A program made the position numbers and the translations under genes. 64,000 nt of DNA from assembly GCF_039839375.1 (NCBI RefSeq), contig NZ_JBDOQU010000001.1, forward strand, positions 62,001 to 126,000, written 5' to 3'. The stretch is from JBDOQU01 sp039839375 (GTDB lineage: Bacteria; Pseudomonadota; Alphaproteobacteria; DSM-16000; Inquilinaceae). Position 1 is the stretch's first letter. The number at the start of each line of letters is the position of its first letter. The notes under the pieces were generated by a model, which was not told the origin of the DNA, ran no database searches, and was given only the letters and a program-made list of their open reading frames with translations. Below are positions 50,267 through 57,762 of this stretch, in pieces.

Positions 50267-50500
50267 ATGAGCATCGGTATCTGGCAGGTCGTCCTTATCC
50301 TTTTGATCGTCCTGATCATCTTCGGCGCGGGCAAGCTGCCGAAAGTGATGGGCGACGTCGCCAAGGGCGTGAAGAACTTCAAGTCCGGCCTGAAGGACGA
50401 GGAAGACACGCCGGAAGGGCGGAAGATCGAGGGCGAGAACGTCGTGCCCCCGACGGCTCGCTCCACCGAGAAGGATGAAACGACCTCCAGGACGCCCTGA
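50267..50500 (+). CDS. tatA: Twin-arginine translocase subunit TatA
   Basis: 77 residues. N-terminal membrane helix GIWQVVLILLIVLIIFGAGKLP, the Phe-Gly hinge, and amphipathic helix VMGDVAKGVKNFKSGLKDEE are diagnostic. TatA oligomers form the pore that exports folded proteins. First gene of tatABC, with its own upstream gap. Confidence 0.95.
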   Translation: MSIGIWQVVLILLIVLIIFGAGKLPKVMGDVAKGVKNFKSGLKDEEDTPEGRKIEGENVVPPTARSTEKDETTSRTP

Positions 50501-50563
50501 GCTTGACGACCATGACCGCTGGAGCGTGGCGGCCAGGTCCGTCGCGAGCGTGGATCCCCGAAC

Positions 50564-51061
50564 ATGTTTGATATCGGATGGCCTGAACTTGCCGTCATCA
50601 TAGTGGTCGCCCTGGTGGTCATTGGCCCCAAAGACCTGCCCAAGGCGCTCTACACCGTCGGCAAATGGGTCCGCGCCGCCCGCAAGGTCACGGGCGACTT
50701 CCAGCGCCATGTCGACGACATGATGCGCGAGACCGAGCTGGACGAAATGCGCAAGACCGTCCAGAAGGCGGGCCAGCTCAACATCAAGAAGCAGATCGAG
50801 GACAGCATCGACCCGGAGGGCGAGCTGAAATCGACGCTCGGGACGAAGCCGGGCGGCGTCGCCAAGGCCTCCACCAGGACCGACAAGCCGAAATCCGACG
50901 GCGCAAAGCCGAAGACGCCACCGCCATCACCTGACGCCGCGCCGGAGACGGCCCCGCCCTCGGCCGAAGTCGACAAGCCCGCCACGGAGCCTGAAGGTTC
51001 GGCCTCCAAGGACTCGGGCCAAGACGCCGGCGACCGGCGCACTCCCGTTTCGCGCGCTTAG
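50564..51061 (+). CDS. tatB: Twin-arginine translocase subunit TatB
   Basis: 165 residues. N-terminus MFDIGWPELAVIIVVALVVIGPKDLP is the TatB membrane helix with the conserved Glu8 and Gly-Pro hinge, followed by the long amphipathic helix and a Pro/Ala-rich tail. With TatC it recognises Tat signal peptides. Confidence 0.95.
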   Translation: MFDIGWPELAVIIVVALVVIGPKDLPKALYTVGKWVRAARKVTGDFQRHVDDMMRETELDEMRKTVQKAGQLNIKKQIEDSIDPEGELKSTLGTKPGGVAKASTRTDKPKSDGAKPKTPPPSPDAAPETAPPSAEVDKPATEPEGSASKDSGQDAGDRRTPVSRA

Positions 51062-51073
51062 GAACTGACGCCC

Positions 51074-51880
51074 GTGCCCGCCTCATCCTCAGAGAACATC
51101 AACGACAAGCAGATGCCGCTGATCGACCATCTGGTCGAACTGCGGAACCGGTTGATGTGGGCCGTGGGCGCTTTGTTCATCGCCTTCCTGGTCTGCTACT
51201 TTTTCGCGTCGGACCTCTACGGTTTCCTGGTCCAGCCGCTGGCCGACGCCATGACCGGAGAGGGAAGGCGGCTGATCTATACCGGCCTGACGGAGGTGTT
51301 CTTCACCTACATCAAGGTCGCCTTCTTCGCCGCGTTCTTCTTCTCTTTCCCGATCGTCGCCGGGCAGCTCTACATGTTCATCGCGCCCGGCCTTTATAAG
51401 AACGAGCGTCACGCCTTCCTGCCGTTCCTGGTGGCGACCCCGGTGCTGTTCGTGACCGGCGCGGCGCTGGTCTACTACATGATCATCCCGCTCGCCTGGC
51501 GTTTCTTCCTGGGATTCGAGACGCCGGGCGGGCCGAACACGTTGCCGATCGAGCTGGAGGCGCGGGTCGGCGAATATCTGAGCCTCATCATGAAGCTCAT
51601 CTTCGCCTTCGGCCTCGCCTTCCAGCTTCCGGTCGCGCTGACGCTGATGGCGCGGGCGGGGATCGTCACCGCCGACGGGCTGGCGAAGAAGCGGCGCTAC
51701 GCCATCGTCATCACCTTCATCGTCGCGGCGGTTCTGACGCCGCCGGACATCATCAGCCAGGTCGGCCTCGCCGTGCCGATCCTGATTCTCTACGAGATCT
51801 CGATCTTCCTGGCCCGGATGATGGAAAAGAAGCGGGCGGAGCGCGAGGCGGCGGACGAGGCGGAAACCCCCGACGGTTGA
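51074..51880 (+). CDS. tatC: Twin-arginine translocase subunit TatC
   Basis: 268 residues from a GTG at 51074. Six membrane segments. MPLIDHLVELRNRLMWAV at residues 15-32 and FFSFPIVAGQLYMFIAPGLYKNER with the conserved Glu are signatures of the signal-peptide receptor. The C-terminal cytosolic helix is charged (MMEKKRAEREAADEAE). Confidence 0.95.
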   Translation: MPASSSENINDKQMPLIDHLVELRNRLMWAVGALFIAFLVCYFFASDLYGFLVQPLADAMTGEGRRLIYTGLTEVFFTYIKVAFFAAFFFSFPIVAGQLYMFIAPGLYKNERHAFLPFLVATPVLFVTGAALVYYMIIPLAWRFFLGFETPGGPNTLPIELEARVGEYLSLIMKLIFAFGLAFQLPVALTLMARAGIVTADGLAKKRRYAIVITFIVAAVLTPPDIISQVGLAVPILILYEISIFLARMMEKKRAEREAADEAETPDG

Positions 51881-51975
51881 GGCGCGGGGTGGATTCGATC
51901 CCCGGCGCGCCCTATAACCGGCGTCCCTGTCCCGCCCTCCTGATATCCAAGCTCCAGATACGCAAGCCTTGACCC

Positions 51976-53253
51976 ATGCATGACATCCGCTGGATCCGCG
52001 AAGCGCCCGAAGCCTTCGACCGGGCGATGAAGCGCCGGGGGCTCGCCCCCCAGGCCGGCCGCATCCTCGGGCTGGACGAGACCCGCCGGTCCGTCCAGAC
52101 GGAGTTGCAGGCCCTGCAGAGCCGCCGGAACGAGGCGTCGAAGCAGATCGGCCAGGTCAAGCGGGAAGGCGGCGACGCCCAGGCGCTGATGGACGAGGTT
52201 TCCGCGCTCAAGGACCGCATGGGCGCGCTGGAGGACGATCAGCGCCGGATCGAAGCCGAGGTGACGGCCGCTCTCTCGGAACTCCCCAACGCGCCGGCCG
52301 ACGACGTGCCGGACGGGCCCGACGAATCGGCCAATGTCGAGGTCCGCCGGGTGGGCGAGCCGCGGCGGTCCAACTCGGCGCGGGAGCATTTCGAGCTGGG
52401 GGAGGCGCTGGGCCTGATGGATTTCGCCGGCGCGGCGAAACTCTCCGGCTCCCGCTTCGTCGTGCTGAAGGGCGCGCTGGCCAGACTGGAACGGGCGCTG
52501 GGTCAGTTCATGATCGACCTTCACGTGACCGAGCATGGCTATCAGGAGGTCGCGCCACCCTTCCTGGTGCGCGACGAGGCGCTCTACGGCACCGGCCAGC
52601 TTCCGAAATTCGCCGACGATCTTTTCCGGACCACCGCCGACCATTGGCTGATCCCGACGGCGGAAGTTCCGCTGACCAATCTGGTGGCGGGAGACATCCT
52701 CGACCTCGATTCGCTGCCGCTGCGCATGAGCGCGCTAACTCCCTGCTTCCGGTCGGAGGCGGGGGCCGCCGGGCGCGACACGCGCGGCATGATCCGCCAG
52801 CACCAGTTCCAGAAGGTGGAGATGGTGTCCATCACCACGCCGGAGCAGTCGGCGGCGGAGCTGGAGCGCATGATCGGCTGCGCGGAGGCGGTGCTGTCCC
52901 GGCTGGGGCTGGCCTATCGGGTGATGGCCCTTTCGACCGGCGACATGGGCTTTTCCGCGACCAGGACATACGATATCGAGGTCTGGCTGCCGGGGCAGAA
53001 CGCCTATCGCGAAATATCCTCCTGTTCTGATTGCGGGGATTTCCAGGCGCGCCGGATGAACGCCCGCTGCCGACCGAGGGGCGAGAAGGGAACGCGGTTC
53101 GTCCATACCCTCAACGGTTCCGGCGTGGCGCTGGGCCGGGCGCTGATCGCGGTCATGGAGACCTACCAGCAGGAGGACGGCTCCATCACCGTCCCCGACG
53201 CGCTGCGCCCGCTGATGGGCGGGATCGAGATCATCCGACCGGAGCCCAGATAG
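51976..53253 (+). CDS. serS: Seryl-tRNA synthetase
   Basis: 425 residues. N-terminal coiled-coil arm (about 30-105) for tRNA-Ser; class II motifs: motif 2 LTPCFRSEAGAAGRDTRGMIRQHQFQKVEM near residue 255, and motif 3 NGSGVALGRALIAVMETYQQEDGSI near 380. Charges tRNA-Ser. Standard position after tatC. Confidence 0.96.
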   Translation: MHDIRWIREAPEAFDRAMKRRGLAPQAGRILGLDETRRSVQTELQALQSRRNEASKQIGQVKREGGDAQALMDEVSALKDRMGALEDDQRRIEAEVTAALSELPNAPADDVPDGPDESANVEVRRVGEPRRSNSAREHFELGEALGLMDFAGAAKLSGSRFVVLKGALARLERALGQFMIDLHVTEHGYQEVAPPFLVRDEALYGTGQLPKFADDLFRTTADHWLIPTAEVPLTNLVAGDILDLDSLPLRMSALTPCFRSEAGAAGRDTRGMIRQHQFQKVEMVSITTPEQSAAELERMIGCAEAVLSRLGLAYRVMALSTGDMGFSATRTYDIEVWLPGQNAYREISSCSDCGDFQARRMNARCRPRGEKGTRFVHTLNGSGVALGRALIAVMETYQQEDGSITVPDALRPLMGGIEIIRPEPR

Positions 53254-53260
53254 GATCTTC

Positions 53261-54031
53261 ATGGCCGACAACCGCCCCCCGCGCATCCTGCTCAGCAACG
53301 ACGACAGCATCCATGCCAACGGCTTCGCCGTGCTGGAGAAGATCGCCGCCCAGATATCCGACGACGTCTGGGTCTGCGCGCCGGAGACGGAGCAGTCGGC
53401 CGCCAGCCATTCCCTGACCATCCACCGCCCGCTCAGGCTGCGGAAGCTGGGGGAGAAGCGCTTCGCCGTCGACGGCACGCCGACCGATTGCGTGCTGCTG
53501 GCGGTCAACCACATCATGAAGGATTGCAAGCCGGACCTCGTCCTGTCCGGCGTCAATCACGGCCGGAACATCGCGGAGGATGTGACCTATTCCGGCACCA
53601 TCGCCGCGGCGATGGAGGCGACCCTGCTGGGCATCCGCGCCATCGCTCTCAGCCAGGAACTGCCCTACGACAAGGCGCCGGACTGGTCGGCGGCGGAGAA
53701 GTGGGGGCCGGAGGTGGTGCGTCGGGCGATGGCCGTCGATTGGCCGCCCCAGGTCCTGGTGAACGCGAACTTCCCCGCGCGCTCCGGCGACCAGGTGGCG
53801 GGCATCAAGGTCGTGGCGCACGGCAACCGGAAGATCGGGGACGAGCTGGTGGAGCGGAAGGACCCGCGCGGCCGCTCCTATTTCTGGATCGGCACCAGCC
53901 GGAACGACGATCTGATCCCGGACAACACCGACAGCCACGCCATTTCCGAAGGCCATGTGTCGGTGACGCCGCTCTATCTCGACCTCACCCATTACGACAC
54001 GATCGGACGATTGAAGAAGGCGTTTTCTTGA
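53261..54031 (+). CDS. surE: 5'/3'-nucleotidase SurE
   Basis: 256 residues. ILLSNDDSIHANGFAVLEKIA at the N-terminus holds the metal-binding Asp pair, CAPETEQSAASHSLT the loop Ser, and LVLSGVNHGRNIAEDVTYSGTIAAAMEA the catalytic Asn region. Dephosphorylates nucleoside monophosphates. Overlaps pcm by 4 bp, the usual surE-pcm pairing. Confidence 0.95.
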   Translation: MADNRPPRILLSNDDSIHANGFAVLEKIAAQISDDVWVCAPETEQSAASHSLTIHRPLRLRKLGEKRFAVDGTPTDCVLLAVNHIMKDCKPDLVLSGVNHGRNIAEDVTYSGTIAAAMEATLLGIRAIALSQELPYDKAPDWSAAEKWGPEVVRRAMAVDWPPQVLVNANFPARSGDQVAGIKVVAHGNRKIGDELVERKDPRGRSYFWIGTSRNDDLIPDNTDSHAISEGHVSVTPLYLDLTHYDTIGRLKKAFS

Positions 54032-54696
54032 GCATCGAGGCACGAAAGATCCGGCTTCTGATGCAGCTTCGGAAGTCGGGGGTGACCGATACCAGGGTGC
54101 TGGGCGCGATCGAGCGGGTGCCCCGGGAGATCTTCGTGCCGGAGACGTTCCACGATCAGGCCTATGAGGACATGGCGCTGCCGATCGGCATGGGCCAGAC
54201 GATCAGCCAGCCTCTGATCGTCGCGTTGATGACCCAGGCGCTGGAGGTCGGCGACCGGCACAAGGTGCTGGAGATCGGCACCGGCTCAGGCTACCAGGCG
54301 GCCGTCCTGGCGCGCCTCTGCCGACGGCTCTACACCATCGAGCGGCACAAGCCTCTTCTGGACGTTGCGCAACAACGTTTGGCCCAAATGCGTATACATA
54401 ATGTGACGGCGAAAGCGGGAGACGGCACGAAGGGATGGCCCGAACAGGCGCCTTTCGAACGCATCCTGGTCACGGCCGCCCATGGCGGCATTGAGGCCCC
54501 GAAGGCTTTGACCGATCAGTTGGGGGTTGGTGGGATCATGGTGATTCCGATGGGCAGCGAGCGGCGCAAGCAGCGCGTCGTCCGTTTCCGCCGGTCGGAC
54601 GCCGGTATCGAGCGGGAGGATCTGTGGCCGGTACGCTTCGTTCCATTGCTGCCGGACGAACCGGAAGGGGACGCTTCGGCGGCGCATCGGGAATAG
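54028..54696 (+). CDS. pcm: Protein-L-isoaspartate O-methyltransferase
   Basis: 222 residues from TTG 54028, which overlaps the surE stop (TTGA); ATG 54061 is a shorter alternative that would lose part of the conserved N-terminus. PREIFVPETFHDQAYEDMALPIGMGQTISQP and the SAM motif VLEIGTGSGYQAAVLARL are diagnostic. Repairs isoaspartyl damage in ageing proteins. Its 3' end overlaps the following lipoprotein gene by 73 bp. Confidence 0.94.
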   Translation: MSIEARKIRLLMQLRKSGVTDTRVLGAIERVPREIFVPETFHDQAYEDMALPIGMGQTISQPLIVALMTQALEVGDRHKVLEIGTGSGYQAAVLARLCRRLYTIERHKPLLDVAQQRLAQMRIHNVTAKAGDGTKGWPEQAPFERILVTAAHGGIEAPKALTDQLGVGGIMVIPMGSERRKQRVVRFRRSDAGIEREDLWPVRFVPLLPDEPEGDASAAHRE

Positions 54697-55544
54697 CCGC
54701 GCTGGCGCTTGCTCTGCTGGTTGCGGCTTGCGGGCCGCTGCCCCAGGGACCGCGGGTAGCCTCCGGCGGCGGCGTGATTGTCGTCGAGAGGGGGGACACG
54801 CTCTACGGCCTCTCCCGCGAATATGGCGTGGATTTCCAGGATCTGGCGCGGGCGAACGGCCTGCTGCCGCCCTACCTGATCTATGTCGACCAGCGGCTTC
54901 GCCTTCCCGGCGGCGGCGCGCAGGTCGCGTCAGGTGGCCGGCCGCCCTTCAGCCCGCCGCTGCCGCCGCCCCAGTCCAACCCGGACATTTCCATCGTTCC
55001 CGAACCGCCCGTCCTCGGCGCGCCGGAGCCCGAGCCGCTGGATGAGGAAGCGCAACCCGCGCCCGTCATCACGACAGCGCCGGTGGACGAGGTGGTCGCG
55101 ACGCCTTCGGCGCTGGTTGTCCCGGAAACGCCGGACCCGCCGCCGCGCGCGGGGGCGAAGTTCCAATGGCCGCTGGTCGGCGAGGTGATCTCCGCCTTCG
55201 GCGCGAAGGATGAAGGCACCCGCAATGACGGCATCAACATCGCCGCGCCAGAGGGCACGCCCGTCCGCGCCGCGGAGAACGGCATCGTCGCCTATGCCGG
55301 GAACGAGCTTCGCGGCTTCGGCAATTTGATCCTGATCCAGCATGAGGATGGCTGGGCCACGGCCTATGCTCATAACGGCCGTATACTGGTCGAACGCGGG
55401 CAGCGGGTCTCCCTCGGCGACACCATCGCCACCGTGGGGTCGACCGGCGGGGTCGACAGGCCGCAACTCCATTTCGAGATCAGGCAGGGCACCACCGCCA
55501 CGAACCCCATTGAAAACCTGCCGCCTTTGGTGACGTCGGGTTAG
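54624..55544 (+). CDS. nlpD: LysM and degenerate M23 (LytM) lipoprotein, NlpD-like
   Basis: 306 residues from GTG 54624 with GGGAGGA upstream. Lipobox LVAAC gives acylated Cys36. LysM at about 51-97 (VERGDTLYGLSREYGVDFQDLARANGL), a Pro-rich linker, and a LytM domain at about 180-300. The first zinc ligand position reads NDGINIAAPEGTP, with Asn where active M23 enzymes have His, although HNG and HFEIRQG are kept. This points to an amidase activator rather than an active endopeptidase. Convergent with the LacI-family gene (4-bp overlap). Confidence 0.88.
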   Translation: MAGTLRSIAAGRTGRGRFGGASGIAALALALLVAACGPLPQGPRVASGGGVIVVERGDTLYGLSREYGVDFQDLARANGLLPPYLIYVDQRLRLPGGGAQVASGGRPPFSPPLPPPQSNPDISIVPEPPVLGAPEPEPLDEEAQPAPVITTAPVDEVVATPSALVVPETPDPPPRAGAKFQWPLVGEVISAFGAKDEGTRNDGINIAAPEGTPVRAAENGIVAYAGNELRGFGNLILIQHEDGWATAYAHNGRILVERGQRVSLGDTIATVGSTGGVDRPQLHFEIRQGTTATNPIENLPPLVTSG

Positions 55545-56620
55545 GGAGTCCGCGCCGTCGTCCCGCGCACGACCAGTTCGGTCGGCAGCACCAGCGATTC
55601 CGCAGCGGTTTCCGTATTGAGCAGCATCCGGGCGGCTGCGGCCGCTTTCTCGACCAGCGGCTGGCGGATCGTCGTCAGGCCGGGGTCCACTCGGGACGCT
55701 ATCGGGATATCGTCGAAGCCGACGATCGATAGATCCTCCGGTACGCTGAGACCGAGGGACCGGGCAGCCTTCATCGCGCCGATCGCCAGCCGGTCGCTCA
55801 TCGCCAGCAGGGCGGTGGGGCGGTCGGGCTCGCGCAGCAGCCTCAGCGCGGCGTCGACGCCCGACTGCTCCTGATTGCCGCAGCATTCCTCGATCGCCCA
55901 GCTTTCGGCCGGCAGCCCCGCCGCCTTCAGCGAATCCTCATAGCCCAGGATGCGCTTGAGGGAGATCGGGAACGCGACATCGTTCCGCCGCTCCTCCGTC
56001 ACCGGTCCGGCATAGCCGTCATTCCGGAGTTCCAGTCCGATAATCCCGAACCTGCGGTGCCCGAGGTCGAGGAGATGGCGCGCCGCGACGGCGGCGGCGG
56101 CCCGATCGTCGATGCCCACGCTGGGTACGCCGGGAATCGTCCCCAGATCGACCGACACCACCGGCAGCCGTCGTTCCAGGACGGCGTCGACGATAGGATG
56201 GTCCCGCGACAGGCAATAGATGATGAAGCCGTCCACGGCTGCCGCCCGGATGGTCGCCCGCGCGCTGTCCGGGTTGCTGGCCGGCGTCACCAGGATGCTG
56301 TGGCCCGCTTCCTCGCAGACCTTGGCGACGCCCTGGAGGAAGGCGATTGAGGCCGGATCCTCGAACGCGTAGGAAAGCGAATCCTCGAACACGAAGCCGA
56401 TCGCCTCCGCCCGGCCGGTCCGCAGCATCCGCGCCATCGGGTTGGGGCCGGGATAGCCCAGCGCCTTCGCCGCCTCCATCACCTTGTCGCGCAGTTCGGT
56501 GGAAAGCTGGTCCGGCCGGTTGAAGGCATTTGAGACGGTAGTGCGCGATACGCCGAGCGCCGCCGCGACATCGTTGAGGGTAGGGGCCGGCTTCGCCGGA
56601 TTGCGGGAGGTCTCGCTCAT
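55541..56620 (-). CDS. LacI-family transcriptional regulator
   Basis: 359 residues. HTH TLNDVAAALGVSRTTVSNAFNRPDQLSTELRDKVMEAAKALGY at about 14-58, including the hinge, followed by a periplasmic-binding-protein-like effector domain (GFVFEDSLSYAFEDPASIAFLQGV to ELVVRGTT). FDDIPIASRVDPGLTTIRQP is the conserved C-terminal signature. Target unknown: no sugar genes adjoin. Palindromes in the 119-bp gap before the divergent DUF1127 gene may be its sites. Confidence 0.9.
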   Translation of the reverse strand: MSETSRNPAKPAPTLNDVAAALGVSRTTVSNAFNRPDQLSTELRDKVMEAAKALGYPGPNPMARMLRTGRAEAIGFVFEDSLSYAFEDPASIAFLQGVAKVCEEAGHSILVTPASNPDSARATIRAAAVDGFIIYCLSRDHPIVDAVLERRLPVVSVDLGTIPGVPSVGIDDRAAAAVAARHLLDLGHRRFGIIGLELRNDGYAGPVTEERRNDVAFPISLKRILGYEDSLKAAGLPAESWAIEECCGNQEQSGVDAALRLLREPDRPTALLAMSDRLAIGAMKAARSLGLSVPEDLSIVGFDDIPIASRVDPGLTTIRQPLVEKAAAAARMLLNTETAAESLVLPTELVVRGTTARTP

Positions 56621-56699
56621 TCAGGCACTAGGCCGCGAACCGTCCGATAATTCAAGCCGCCTCCATCTTGAACGATACAGAAGGAGCGTGCATATTGAA

Positions 56700-56713
56700 C
56701 TGAATGCATTCAG
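56700..56713. promoter_or_regulatory. Perfect 14-bp palindrome CTGAATGCATTCAG, candidate LacI-family operator
   Basis: Located 80 bp upstream of the LacI-family gene and 27 bp upstream of the DUF1127 start. A second inverted pair, TTCAAG-N10-CTTGAA at 56651-56672, lies nearer the regulator gene. LacI-type proteins bind such palindromes; assignment is by position. Confidence 0.4.
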
Positions 56714-56739
56714 AAGCCTTTCGAGAAAGGAGGATGACC

Positions 56740-57015
56740 ATGAGCGGACTCGTTCCCCTTCTGGCGGTGACGCCGAGACTGCTGGCCCTCTGGTGGCGCC
56801 GTGCATATGACCGTCAGCGCATGGCCGCGCTCCCCGACCGCCTGCTGGCGGATGCGGGGCTGGACCGCGAGATGGCGGAGGCCGAGGCGGCCCGGCCATT
56901 CTGGCGGCCTATCGGCGGGACTGCAGCCGCGCCCGCCGAGGCAGGTCGCAAGGACACACAGGGGGAAGCTGCCCCGGCGACTGCTGTTCGACCCGATGCA
57001 ATACCGGCGGCTTGA
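56740..57015 (+). CDS. DUF1127 domain small protein
   Basis: 91 residues from ATG 56740 with AGGAGG six bases upstream (an ATG at 56734 directly abuts that site). The motif RQRMAALPDRLLADAGLDREMAEAEAARPFW at about residues 25-55 is a DUF1127 (YjiS-like) domain. Relatives are Arg-rich proteins, some linked to small-RNA turnover and phosphate or carbon balance. The ribosome site lies in a CCTTTC-GA-GAAAGG inverted repeat (56717-56730). Function here unknown. Confidence 0.75.
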   Translation: MSGLVPLLAVTPRLLALWWRRAYDRQRMAALPDRLLADAGLDREMAEAEAARPFWRPIGGTAAAPAEAGRKDTQGEAAPATAVRPDAIPAA

Positions 57016-57038
57016 CTCTTCATGTACATTAGTACATA
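57012..57038 (+). promoter_or_regulatory. Promoter with embedded operator ATGTAC-ATTA-GTACAT
   Basis: A TTGACT -35-like box at 57012 and TACATA -10-like box at 57033 (15-bp spacing) flank a 16-bp inverted repeat at 57022-57037. The A+T richness is unlike its surroundings. It ends 10 bp before the RHH-like gene, a layout seen in autoregulated two-gene cassettes. Confidence 0.55.
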
Positions 57039-57047
57039 GATACCAAC

Positions 57048-57299
57048 ATGAAATCGGGTCCAGAGCGCGTCCAGACCGGAATCCGGATTGAGAAACGTCT
57101 GCTGAAAGTCCTGAAGGGGCTTGCGGAGCATCTGGAAATCTCGGTCGGTGATCTGATCGAGGGTATCGCCCTGCATAGTTTTGAGAATAAGACACCATTT
57201 TCAGCGGAGACCATCTCGAAGATCGAACAACTGAAGGAAGTCTATGATCTGGATTGGACTGCCGAGGAAAGCCACAGGTTCAAAGAGGCCGAGCCATGA
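57048..57299 (+). CDS. Small ribbon-helix-helix-like protein (putative autoregulator)
   Basis: 83 residues. The stretch VQTGIRIEKRLLKVLKGLAEHLEISVGDLIEGIAL (about 9-43) has the strand-helix-helix pattern of ribbon-helix-helix DNA-binding proteins such as Arc or CopG. The C-terminal half is acidic. It directly follows an inverted-repeat promoter and overlaps the next gene by 4 bp, as with autoregulated antitoxins or repressors. No homologue is recognised, so DNA binding is inferred from pattern and context. Base composition is lower in G+C than in the neighbours. Confidence 0.55.
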   Translation: MKSGPERVQTGIRIEKRLLKVLKGLAEHLEISVGDLIEGIALHSFENKTPFSAETISKIEQLKEVYDLDWTAEESHRFKEAEP

Positions 57300-57745
57300 A
57301 CGATCCTGCCGGATATTCGGACCTGACCCGCGCATTTGAAGCCCATGAGATTGACAATGCGGCCTTCCGTCATGCCGAGCACGTCACGGTCGCGTTTGGT
57401 CTCCTGAAGAGGTACGACTTCATTGATGCGGCCGCCATCTATGCAAGAGGCATTCGTACACTTGCCTCAAAGGCGGGCGCTCCCGGCAAGTTCAACTTGA
57501 CGATCACCTATGCGTTCATGAGCCTGATCGCCGAACGCATGGCGGGGAGCGCCTGTGACGATGCTGAGAGGTTCATCCAGGACAACCCCGACTTGATGTC
57601 CAAGGACATTCTGGCGAAGTGGTACGCTCCGGATCGGCTGCACTCGGACATCGCCCGCAGCACGTTCCTGATGCCTGTGGCTTCCAAGGACGGATTGGCG
57701 GAAGTCGGTCAGGGACGCATGGGAGCCGCGTCACCGCTATACTGA
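57296..57745 (+). CDS. Conserved hypothetical protein, second gene of an RHH-like cassette
   Basis: 149 residues from ATG 57296 (ATGA overlap). Pattern HAEHVTVAFGLLKRYDFIDAAAIYARGIRTLA, then KFNLTITYAFMSLIAERM, then WYAPDRLHSDIARSTFLMP recalls a widespread uncharacterised bacterial family with an N-terminal HxxH motif and a C-terminal Tyr-x-x-x-x-Leu-x-Ser-x-x-Ala-Arg motif. All-helical by appearance, no signal peptide. Function unknown. The preceding RHH-like gene and shared promoter suggest it is either an effector controlled by that protein or a stress-linked partner. Confidence 0.55.
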   Translation: MNDPAGYSDLTRAFEAHEIDNAAFRHAEHVTVAFGLLKRYDFIDAAAIYARGIRTLASKAGAPGKFNLTITYAFMSLIAERMAGSACDDAERFIQDNPDLMSKDILAKWYAPDRLHSDIARSTFLMPVASKDGLAEVGQGRMGAASPLY

Positions 57746-57762
57746 TGGGCTTCCGCCTGCCG

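Noticed and set aside
57012..57745. Calling the two-gene cassette a toxin-antitoxin system
   Set aside because: The larger protein resembles no known toxin fold; only gene layout and operator support the idea, so it is listed as a cassette of unknown function.
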